Source: Isoetes taiwanensis
Taxonomy: Eukaryota > Streptophyta > Lycopodiopsida > Isoetales > Isoetaceae
Length of the DNA stretch: 64,000 nucleotides
Reading direction: 5' to 3'
Assembly (NCBI GenBank): GCA_021234155.1
Contig: JAJEKV010000026.1
Span: 1,240,001 to 1,304,000 of the forward strand
In this document: piece by piece, positions 54,796-64,000 of the stretch
How the letters are laid out: each line of letters begins with the position of its first letter
Position numbering within the stretch: the first letter of the stretch is position 1
Translations under genes and position numbers: made by a program
The notes under the pieces: generated by a model
The model's database searches: none
Seen by the model: only the letters and a program-made list of their open reading frames with translations
What the model was told of the DNA's origin: nothing

Positions 54796-57790
54796 TTGCT
54801 TTTTGCTCATCCAAGAAACTAAGGATTTGCCAACAAAAAAGCAACTCCCACTAGTAGAACGAAAAGTGTCAGGACAACCACCCCAATCAGCATCTGTATA
54901 GCCTAGCAAAGTCAATACATCAACATCATTCTGCTTTGTGTACAATAAACCACAAGTAGAAGTGCCTTTCAAGTATCTCAAAACCCTTTTAGCAGCAATC
55001 CAATGAACCTGTCCAGGATTAGTCATGAATTGACCAAGAGTATTAGCAGTATAACAAATATCGTAGGCAGTGGCATTGGCCAAATACATCAATGCACCAA
55101 CCAAACTAGCATAAGGACATTTTTTCATTTGCAATCTTTCTTCATCAGTGCAAGGACTTTGTTTTTGAGAAAGTTTGGAGTATCTGGAACTAACAACAAG
55201 AGGAGTACTTTGTGATTTTGCTTCAAGGAGGCCAAACTTTTCAATGAGTGCAGAGATGTATGTGGATTGTGAAAGATGTAACAAACCCTTTGATCTGTCA
55301 CGTTGCACTTGAATACCCAAACATGAGTGAATTTCACCCAAGTCAACCGTCTCAAAGGCTGCAGATAATAGAGCTTTCACTTTATGTAAGTATGGTAAAT
55401 CATTGCAAACAAATATCGTATCATCAACATATAGAGCAATGAAAACATAAGAGGACCCTTTTTGCTTGAAGTAAATGTTCAAATCAGCCACACTAGGAAG
55501 GAATCCAGCAGAAAGCAAGAAGGTGTTAATCTTTATGAACCATGCTCGGGAAGCTTGCTTCAAACCATAAAGAGCTTTTCTCAATCTACACACCAAGTGT
55601 TCTTGTCCAGACACAACAAACCCAGCAGGTTGTACCATGTAAATCTCTTCACTCAAATCCCCATTCAAGAAGGCTGTCTTTACATCCATTTGATGTATAT
55701 GAAGATCATGCTGCACTGCAAAGGCTAACAACACTCGCAAACTTGTAAGACGTACAACTGGAGAAAAGGTTTCCTCATAATCTACACCTTCAACTTGTGA
55801 GAAACCTTTGACAACAAGGCGAGCTTTGAATTTATCAAAAGAACCATTAGCTTTAACCTTGGTCTTAAAAATCCACTTACATTGAATGGGCTTTCGTGCC
55901 GCAGGTAATTCCACAAGTTCCCATGTACCTTTATTGATCAAGGATTCATATTCAGCCTCCATAACCATTTTCCACGATTCTGCTTGATCTGAACTGAGAG
56001 CATCAGCAACAGAAATTGGATCAGCAGTCATAGCCAAAGCAGAATGATAATCTAAGATTTGTTGCGTCGGCTTCCAAGCTCGACGTGCAACAATAGCATC
56101 ATCATGAGGAACCTCATGAACAACTTCATCATCATGAGCACCCTCATGAATAACTTCATCAAGACCACCATGATCTTTCTCATCATAATCACCATCATTA
56201 GCAAAATCATAAGCAAGTTCAGGGACATCAAGAGCTTCAGCAGAATCAAAAATCGGATTATGTTCATCAAGGATAGCAGGGGCAATGAGAGGAGTAGTAA
56301 AAGGCGGCATAGGAACATCAGTAAAAATATCATCAACTGAAAAAGGGAATTCAGCAAGGATTTCACTTTCATGTTGACTATTAGGTTGAAAGCGTAACAT
56401 AGAAAGCTCATCAAAAGTAGCATCACGACTAATGATAACTTTTCGAGAAACAGGATTCCAAAAACGATATGCTTTAGCATTAGAAGCATATCCAAGGAAA
56501 ATAGCTTTCGTAGCAATAGGATCAATCTTTTTTCTTTTTTCAGTTGGAAGATGAACATAAGTGGTACAACCAAAAACACTCAAATTAGCAACATTGGGTT
56601 TACGACCAAACCAGGCTTCAAACGGAGTTTTGCCTTTCAGAGCAGAAGTAATCAAGCGATTTTGCACATACACAGCAGTGGCAACAACTTCTGCCCAAAA
56701 ACACTTATCCAAACCAGAATGAATAAGCATACAACGCACATCATTCATGATTGTGCGATTCTTCCTTTCAGCAACACCATTCTGTTGTGGAGAATAAGGC
56801 GCGGTATATTCATGAAAAATATCTGATTCTGCACAAACTTTGTCAAAAGCCAAAGATTTAAACTCACCACCATTATCAGTGCGCAATCTTTGAATCATGG
56901 TTCCAGTTTGAACCTCAACCAATTTCTTAAAGGTACAAAAGATGGATAGGACATCAGATTTTTTGGAAAGAAAGTACACAAAGGTATAACGAGTATAATC
57001 ATCAATGAAAAGAAGAAAGTATAGGGCTTTACCAATGGAAACACAAAATGGGCCACAAAGATCAGAATGTACAAGTTCTAAGAAACGCGAGGTAGGATGT
57101 CCATCTCCAGAGAATGGATGGCGATGCTGCTTACCAAGAGCACAAGCCTCACAAACACCCAATACACCATGTGTTGACAAATTGAGTCCATCCACAAGTT
57201 CATCACAGCTCATGTCCAAAAGAGCTTGAAAGTTAGCATGACCAAAGCGTCGATGCCACAAAGTACTGATATCATCACCACGAGATATCACAACATTAGC
57301 AAACTCATCATTCAGTTGAAGAGCATAAAGATTGCCTTGGCGAAAAGCAGTGGCAAAAACAAGACCATCTTTTACAAAACGGCAAATACCGTTATCAAAC
57401 TGAACAAGGAAGCCAATATCAGTAAGACGAGCAAGAGAAAGGAGATTGTGGTAAAGGTCCGGCACATGTAGAACCCCATGCAAAAGCCGCACACCAGAAG
57501 ATATGCCAATTTGAAGAGTACCAATGCCTTTGACAGCAAGGGGTCTATTGTCACCAAGATAGACAAATTTCTTAGCAAGAAGAGGACGATATTGAGTCAA
57601 CCAATGCTTGTGATGAGTCATGTGTTGAGTTGCAGCAGAATCTACAAGCATAGAATCATTAGCTTTAACCATTTCAAGCGCATCATGGACACAATGTCCC
57701 TCATCGCGCATGCCAAGAAGAAGTTTATGCTCAGTAGCAAATTTTTTATAATAACATTCTTCTTCAGGATGGCCAGACTTTTTACAATAT
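54736..57790 (-). CDS. copia copy 2 Pol (zinc knuckle end, protease, integrase, RT)
   Basis: The frame opens in the downstream half of the zinc knuckle (YCKKSGHPEEEC), completed by CEY before the nested insertion. Protease: SMLVDSAATQHMTHH (DSA in place of the usual DSG). Pre-integrase: LWHRRFGHANFQALLDM, CEACALGKQ. Integrase: HSDLCGPF, LRTDNGGEF, PQQNGVAERKNR, giving Asp, Asp and Glu. RT: HQMDVKTAFLNGDL and LYVDDTIFV, giving the catalytic Asps. RNase H: YTDADWGGCPDTFRSTSG, then lost by the frameshift at about 54785. The core enzymes look intact apart from RNase H. The N-terminal residues encoded from the poly(T) stretch are not part of the original protein. Confidence 0.9.
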
Positions 57791-57791
57791 T

Positions 57792-58642
57792 TTTTTTTTT
57801 TTTTTTTGAAAGTAAGAGTTGGTTTTGTCATTAATTATAAAATCTCAGAGATACAATGTAATAGCATGCCCTTAAAATAAGCATACCAAGAAGTGTATCA
57901 GAATCAGCCAATAACAGTAATAACAGGACACTTAAAAGAGTTTGTATCCAGTGAAAAGGATGAGTCAGAGTAATGAGCAGCTACACTTAATAAGATCCGA
58001 TGGTACTCCCGTTCTTGGGGAATAGAAAAATTTTGTAACTTCTACAATGCCGTGTAGAATTTGTGAACCTTGAGAGAGAACTGATAACCTGCCAAAATTG
58101 AATCCACCAAAAAGGTAAGCCAGCACTAAATCAAACAAGAGCAAAAGTGTGTTTCCTGGAGGATGGGCCAACAGCAAGGATATATCAGGTCTGGGATGAG
58201 AAGACAGAATTGAAGTATGCATTGAATCCATCTGTAGTCCCAAAAAGATAATGATTGGGTGCCCAATTATTGTGGTAGCATAGACGGAACATGTCTCTTC
58301 CTTCCAAGAGTAAAAGAAGAGAACCATAGAGGTCGGCCAACAGTTTGTGATTATAGTACATGGTTCTGTATCTAGTCAGCTGAGTCTCATTAAGAAGGAA
58401 ATTGTTAATTGACAGAAACATCCAAAGGCAATGGAGTTGCACAACCTCTCTGCAAAAAATGCTTGCCCACAAATCTTCACTTTCTTTCAGGTGTCTCCTA
58501 TGCCCTTTTTTCATGAGAAAAGATTCCATAGAGGAGGCAATGTCATTCTTCATAATGTGGTCAGTTGAAGTCTGACTGAAAGGAGACTGGCTGCTGTCGA
58601 ATTTATTTCTCCCCTCTCCACGCAGGAATTCAAGATACTCTA
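57792..58642 (-). mobile_element. 851-bp poly(A)-tailed retroposon inserted in copia copy 2
   Basis: The 15-bp target duplication ACTTTTTACAATATT lies at 57777-57791 and 58643-58657. On the minus strand the insert ends CTCTTACTTTC followed by a poly(A) run (T run from 57790), nearly the same 3' end as the LINE at 33.5 kb (CTCTTACCTTC plus poly(A)). This suggests a 5'-truncated LINE or a SINE-like passenger using the same machinery. Its coding content (for example RRHLKESEDLWASIFCRE) was not recognised. The long frame 58185-59525 is Gag running into this insert. Confidence 0.9.
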
Positions 58643-58657
58643 ACTTTTTACAATATT

Positions 58658-59489
58658 CGCAAACAATAGAGCGATTTCTTTTGGGAGGAGGACCACGACC
58701 ATAGCCACGGCCACGGCCGCGTCCACGCCCACGACCAGAACGACCAGCATGCTCATCAGCATAATTATCCTGATCATCATCACGAGATCGTTTAGAACGA
58801 ACCACAAGAGCTGTTTCTGTCTGATCTTTGGAAGATTTTTGAAGTTTGGTAGCTTCATCTTTCAATGAAATATGAACACGATCTAGAGTGAGGTTGGCTT
58901 TATTGAGTAAAACTGTACGAACAACCTTGAATTCTTCTGGCAAAGTTTCTAGAAGTGCAACAATTTGTTGTTGAGGTGGCATGACCTCACCAGCAATAGA
59001 CAAGCCATCTATAAGAGTTTTAAACTTATCAAAGTGAAGGTCAAAAGATTCTGTGAGGGTATAACGAAGATTTGCAATATCATTGCGAAGACTATAAATC
59101 TCATATACAGTCTTTTGCTCATAAACTTTGTCAAGATAACTCCAAACCTCAGCAGAGGTTTTGAGATCCCTAACATCCATCAGTATAGATTCTTTGAGTG
59201 CATAAAGTATCAAAGAACGTGCCGCTTTATCTTTTTCTTCCTTCCCGCCTAAAAGCTTGACCCAAGTATCGTATTCGGGCCCCACGGTGGCAAGAACTCC
59301 AGCACTAGTCAATGGTTGTGTTGGAACACGGATTTTACCCGTGACGTAATCAAAAAGCTTATCGCTTTCCAATACCAACTCCATCTTAAGCTTCCAAACA
59401 GGGAAGCCAGATCCAGAAAAAACATAAAGTGTCTTTGTCCCGGAGAGCCCGAGAAAAGTAACAACAGAAGAGCTTGGCTCTGATACCAT
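58658..59489 (-). CDS. copia copy 2 Gag (UBN2-type), truncated by nested insertion
   Basis: Gag starts MVSEPSSSVVTFLGL with its ATG spanning the LTR/primer-site junction. A UBN2-type gag core follows (FPVWKLKMELVLESDKLFDY, AEVWSYLDKVYEQKTVYEIY, LRNDIANLRYTLTESF, LLETLPEEFKVVRTVLL). Then comes an RGRGRGRGYGRGP-rich basic stretch and the first half of the zinc knuckle (SIVCEYCKK). The insertion falls inside this knuckle, so the protein would lose its second half and pol would be uncoupled. Confidence 0.88.
59476..59488 (-). promoter_or_regulatory. copia copy 2 primer-binding site, tRNA-iMet type
   Basis: TGGTATCAGAGCC on the minus strand directly abuts the 5' LTR with no spacer. Confidence 0.92.
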
Positions 59490-59686
59490 GTTAGAAATAT
59501 GAGACACACACAACTTTTCCCACAAGACAAGACAAAATTTTATTCATATGAGATACATATTTATACATCAATATGAGCCACTATTGGACTAGTGCCACAA
59601 TAGGCAAGAGTGCTATATGTGACACACGTGCCATACATGGCAAAAGGTAAAGGTGCACGTCTCCTATAGAAAGGAGATTCCAAACA
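59489..59686 (-). repeat. copia copy 2, 5' LTR
   Basis: Identical to the 3' LTR by eye over 198 bp. Confidence 0.94.
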
Positions 59687-59691
59687 TAAAC

Positions 59692-61900
59692 TTCTGTCTC
59701 GAAGAATATGATTGAAATTCTGTGTTTCTGGTAAATGGGTTGTATCAATCACAAGGTTTTTCTTCTAGCGCAAGTGAATCAAACGTTTAGTATATACATT
59801 TGCACTGCATAAGCACGTGAATTTTCTCTCTGGGGAAGGCAAGCAGACAGGTACGCGAAACTTCTTAAGACTTTGTGAATGGCAGGAAAAGCCACATCTC
59901 AGGCTAATGTAGTACAGAATAGGGCAGAAGAATATAAAGAGGATGCCTTAGTTTCATCACCATCTCCCTGTTATTCTGTGTGTTTCTTTAGCTCAGACCG
60001 CTTTCTCTTTTTTTTCCCCTTCTTGGAAAGGATTGCTTATACATGTCCGTCCAAGATCTCCGATTAAGCTAAATCCATGTCTATCGAAAGGCTTGAACCA
60101 AAAGAAGGTTGATGTAAGATGTTTGATTGAAGTTCTCAACACCTTCATGGAAATAAGCAGCGTCTCTACCTTGTGGAGAAGGTAGAATTCTATATGATCA
60201 TATTTTTCTATTCTAGTATCATTTTGAATACAAAAACCAAGCTCTTTCAGGTTATTATTAAGTGAATGGTGATCTTGCTCATTTCATCATCTGTGTTTTG
60301 CTTTCAAGAAACCTTTTTGCTTCCCAGATAATTAATAGATATGAGCTACAGATTACCAAAGACGTTCTGTTCAACAAGTGCTTTTGATTTTTTTGGTCAA
60401 CAACTAGGTTGGAAAATAACTAACCTTCCCTTGCCTATTGAGTTATATTATGTTTTGTGGCAATTGTTTCGCTTGCTTAACACAATGATTAGATGACAAC
60501 CAATTCTACTTTAAAACTTAGTTGTGTTGGTGCTACTTGCAAAGATGACTGAGAACACACAAAAATGTGAATTTAGCTTTTCGGCCTTAGAGTAATGTCA
60601 TGATGATGTTGGTCGTTGGTCGTAAGCCCTTTTTCATTGATAATCCCTTTAGTCTTGGGAAAATTTATAAATGCCGTTGTATTTTTTTATTCCTTGAAAA
60701 GCCCCTAATTTGTTGGAGAATTAAATTTTACATTACCATTGTGTTATAGCACATATAGTCAAGCTATTTAAGGGAATCTTTAGACATAAGCTTATAGCAT
60801 ATTGTATCTAGATCATTGGTCTTTCAGGGTGGTGAGGTGGCATGTTAGATGCCATTGTCATAATGGTCCCCCATGAGGTGGCATGATGGGCATGGATAGT
60901 ATAATAATGGGCATGTATAGGTGGCAATGCATTAATTATAAGCTTATCTTTTATTTGAATAAGGTAGTGAGGTGGCAAAGTGCATTATGTGAAGTGGCAA
61001 TGATATTGATTATGTAAATAGTGAGATGGCAGGGGCAATGTAATTTTGTTACGTCCACAACATTTTTTGTATCACTCACTCCGGCATTTGGGCATTCAAT
61101 GCCATGAGGTTTTTAACTATGCTACATAAAGCTTTTAACCAACTTAATTGCATGCTTTAAAGAATAGTTGGCCTGTTTACAGTTCCTGAACTTCCAGGTG
61201 TTTATTCTACACTTTAAATCTATGGAAGCCCATATCAATTAGAATGTGTAATATTACATGCATGTTTACTATTGGTAGACATTTTACATGATCTTGAACT
61301 ATATCCAGAACCTTAATGTATAAATTTATCCCGATTATGTATATCTTGCGCCAATATATGTTTTGCTCATGCATGTACGCTCTTCCACCTTCGCTTCCAT
61401 CGCACCCCCATTAGAATCACATGTGCGAACAATACCAAGATCCAATTTCCCCCCAGATGTGCTTTGTAGGGTCAGCATGTGCATGTGACAAGAACATGTC
61501 GAAATGCATGCATGTCAAAAATGGATCTTGAAAACCAAGGTCCATTTGGAAAAAGAATAAGCCTTTTTGGCTTCACAGTCTTCTTGGCCACAAAAAAAAA
61601 AAAAAAAACCGGCTTGAACTAGTTAAACCTAGCACAAACATCAGCATTGGTCAATCCCTCCGCTGTCTTATCTGGCCATACAAGGACTTTCCAATCCAGG
61701 ATGGTACCATAAATCCAGGGAAAACAGTTAACTACTAGTAATCTTCATAATACAATCACAAAGACTTGAAGTCCAAATATCATAAACACCCAAATGGACA
61801 ACATTTCTCAAGCTCAATAAATACCTTAGCTCAATAGATACTTTAGGACAGTAAACCATTGATGTATAAGAAAACATAGTTACATTAGTCCCATCGATCC
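59692..61900. other. gene-poor interval
   Basis: A short frame at 59879-60067 (MAGKATSQANVVQNRAEEYK) has no known domain. GAGGTGGCA phrases recur near 60838-60990. An A-rich tract lies at 61591-61608. Nothing else was supported. Confidence 0.4.
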
Positions 61901-63902
61901 GAGCCATCGGATCGCCATTCTGGGAAAGGACGAGCCCCTATATTAGGCTAGTTCCATTCTCAGGCCGGTTATCGGCGTCTTCTCACAGCAGCATTTTCTT
62001 CGTGCTCGTAGCTTCCTTTGGCTCCATCCTCTTTTCTCCTCTTTGGGGATTTGCTTTCTCTCTTTTCCTTTTAGATTGCTCTTCCTCTTTTCTTCCCTTT
62101 TAGATTGCTCTTCTTCTTTCCTTCCCTTTTGGCTTGCTCTTTCTCGTGGTTTCTTGCTAGCACTTTCTTTGTTTTGCATGCTACGCGGAGGATTCAAAAT
62201 ATGAGCGTGATCTCTTCTTTCTTCGCGCAATTTCTTCGTGAATGCTGGCTGATTTTTTGCATATTGCATGCGGATTATTTCCTCACAGGGCCACTAATGG
62301 TTTGCAGGCGACCCAGGTATCTTTCTTTGCAGTATTTTGTTGCATGCAGGGCGGATTCGTCAGCATCGAAGCAATTCATAGAGATTTGGGCAGCCCCCGC
62401 ATCTGAGACGCTTTCATCTTGCTTTGCCGGTTTCTATGCATTTTACAGGCGTGATTCAGTCTTCCTTAGCACACTTGCCTTGTGCATGCTGGCTGATTTA
62501 TGCATGGCAATTGCTTGTGTAATGTTTCTCGCATGCATCTCTGGTTTAGGGTTGTTTTTTTGGGTGGAATACTTCGATTGTTTTTTGTCTTTTGCATGAT
62601 TCCGGATGGTTGACGTGTTAGGGTGTAGATTTATCATCTTATGGATGAGGGTTCGAGCCATGGTACTATCAATCCATTTTGGATTCTTTCACCGTTTTTC
62701 TCTGTGTTCCATTTTGGATTCTTCTTTGTTTTTCTCTGGTATCTCTCGGATGGATGCGCGGGAGGGGTTAGCGACTTCTCCTCATTCTAGAATTCGAGTT
62801 CTATCTTGAGCTTGGGATTTCGATTTGATTCACCTTGCTGCCATCTTCGCTCTCTCCACTCTTCCACCCAATTGTCCTGCACATCACCATCTCCACTCTT
62901 TTGTCCACCTGGCCCACTTTGCTCATTTTCAGGCTCATCTATAGCGACATCACGGCTTCTTTTCTTCAAGCGCGTTATAGCTGGTGCCGAGAACTTTTAG
63001 CAGTGCAACAGCGGGCGTAAGTTCTTGAGCGTGTTCTTATGCTCTCCTTCTTTATGCTCTCGGTGATGTAGTGGTAGGGGCCATTCTCGGCTATGTGCAT
63101 CCGACCGCGCAGATTTTGGAAGGTATGGGTTTTTTCGTTGAATTTGATACATGCGGTTAACTTTGGAGCAACAAAATTGCATCCGGGGTCTATTGGTTGA
63201 GGTATATTGGTTTGTTGGTGATCGATTCAATTGGCAAGCCATGCGAACCGGCAAGCCATGCTCATTTGTTTCCTCTTCGTGGTGCTATATTAGTTATTTG
63301 TTGTTGCGTAAACTCGGCCTTTTGCATGCACGATGGCGGGATTATATGATTGGTCTTGCGGCTCAAGAATTTGCGATGCTGAGAGCTGGATTAATTTGTG
63401 TTCACTAATTAGCGCATGCTCTCTGGTTTAGTTTCCTTCTTTTTCCCCATCCTATCCTCTGTCTTTGTCTTGATCCTGCATGTCCAAGGCAGTTCCCTGC
63501 CATTTTGATTGCGGATCCATGCCTGTGTTTTCTTTTACGGTTTTCATTCTCAGCCCCTCTTTGTCTTGCCTCTCTTTCGTTCTTCAAACGGACATTCTAG
63601 AAGCTGGAACCCATTGGTCCAGGCGGGACACCTGAGTTGTGCAGAGCCGCATCTTGCGTGGACGTGGTCGCTGGAGCATTGGCAGGAGTATGGCTGCTGA
63701 ATTGTTGCTGGTTCGCCCATTTTATAGCGGCTCGGTTGTGAGGAACAAGGTCGCAGACCTTTTCCGGTTCTTGGCTTCGATCTCTGAAGGCTGGCTGTGC
63801 GCCATCACCTGGGTCCATGATTGCGCTCTCCTATTTCCAGCTTCCTCGTTCAAACACTTTTTCCTTGGATTTTCTTGCTTCCCTTCTTTTTGCCGTTGAC
63901 TA
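61901..63902. other. CT-rich, RY-motif-rich interval, no gene recognised
   Basis: Bases 62030-62150 contain repeated CTTTTAGATTGCTCTTC phrases. TGCATGC or TTGCATG sequences are frequent from 62170 to 62600. Open frames (62105-62599 plus; 62997-63254 minus; 63639-63899 plus) are Phe/Leu/Cys-rich or overlap both strands and show no domain. It may be the leader or promoter area of a gene beyond the window; this is inference. Confidence 0.3.
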
Positions 63903-63957
63903 CACCTAAGCCTAAGCCTAAGCCAAGCCTAAGCCTCAGCCTCAGCCTAAGCCTAAG
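63903..63957 (+). repeat. CCTAAG hexamer microsatellite with CCTCAG variants
   Basis: About nine hexamers in CCTAAG or CCTCAG form, with one slipped unit (CCAAG). Confidence 0.9.
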
Positions 63958-64000
63958 CATACGCCATTGTTTTTCTCTGAATCCAGATCCGAGCTTCCTT

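Larger units (their letters stand above)
54077..59686 (-). mobile_element. very young Ty1/copia retrotransposon (copy 2) with nested insertion
   Basis: Two 198-bp LTRs (54077-54274 and 59489-59686) appear identical base for base. They are flanked by the 5-bp duplication TAAAC (54072-54076 and 59687-59691). Minus-strand order: primer site, gag, zinc knuckle, protease, integrase, RT, RNase H, polypurine tract. The only defects seen are one frameshift in RNase H near 54785 and an 851-bp poly(A)-tailed insertion in the zinc knuckle. It is a different copia family from copy 1. Confidence 0.95.

Noticed and set aside
58185-59525. 446-codon single gene
   Set aside because: The frame is Gag reading by chance into the nested insertion; the target duplication marks the junction at 58643-58657.
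62105-62599. 164-codon protein gene
   Set aside because: The translation is Phe/Leu/Cys-rich from CT-rich DNA, with no domain, and dense open frames occur on both strands nearby.
63903-63957. Telomere repeat
   Set aside because: The unit is CCTAAG/CCTCAG, not CCCTAAA or CCCTAA, and the array is short and imperfect; a hexamer microsatellite is the simpler reading.

Overview
This window reads as nuclear DNA of a land plant with a large, repeat-rich genome. The signs are plant-type Ty1/copia and Ty3/gypsy retroelements, L1-type LINEs with a zf-RVT tail, CACTA- and Mutator-type DNA elements, GT-AG introns, an F-box gene, a pollen Ole e 1-type gene and one exon of a PHYLLO-like (MenD domain) phylloquinone gene. 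I cannot place the lineage from sequence alone. A pogo/DDE_1 transposase beside these families would suit a non-angiosperm plant, but that is a weak hint. Most of the window is mobile-element DNA. Host-type genes are few and small.

Layout. 1-4.5 kb: broken Ty3/gypsy element on the minus strand, running off the left edge, with an RNase H module upstream of its reverse transcriptase. 4.5-6.9 kb: probable LTR and gene-poor DNA. 6.9-8.0 kb: decayed LINE fragment (+). 8.3-12.25 kb: CACTA-type element with CGTCAG-rich ends and an internal array of 29-bp palindromic repeats. 13.9-15.1 kb: F-box gene (-). 15.4-15.7 kb: three back-to-back exact tandem duplications. 16.7-17.0 kb: PHYLLO-like exon with a frameshift (-). 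17.6-18.2 kb: possible small two-exon gene (-). 19.6-21.0 kb: dead pogo-like transposase (+). 21.3-23.1 kb: two arrays of a palindromic 41-bp repeat. 23.6-24.7 kb: unknown two-exon gene (+). 24.9-25.5 kb: unknown gene (-) whose leader exon is split by a complete copia element at 25.5-31.1 kb. 33.5-40.4 kb: near full-length L1-type LINE (-) with a destroyed RT active site. 42.3-43.2 kb: Ole e 1-type gene (-) lying between duplicated flanks. 46.5-47.4 kb: large foldback repeat. 48.3 kb: 67-bp poly(A)-tailed insertion with target duplication. 51.2-51.6 kb: Mutator-type MITE with a 9-bp target duplication. 54.1-59.7 kb: very young copia element (-) with identical LTRs, itself hit by a poly(A)-tailed insertion. 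59.7-64 kb: no recognisable gene.

The history can be layered. The gypsy element, the 7-kb LINE and the pogo-like gene are old and decayed. The first copia element has about a dozen LTR differences. The second copia element has none, and the insertion inside it is younger still. The best candidates for something undescribed are the gypsy RNase H-before-RT order, the palindrome array inside the CACTA-type element, and the 19.6-31 kb block. That block combines a pogo-like transposase, palindrome arrays and two unknown intron-containing genes.
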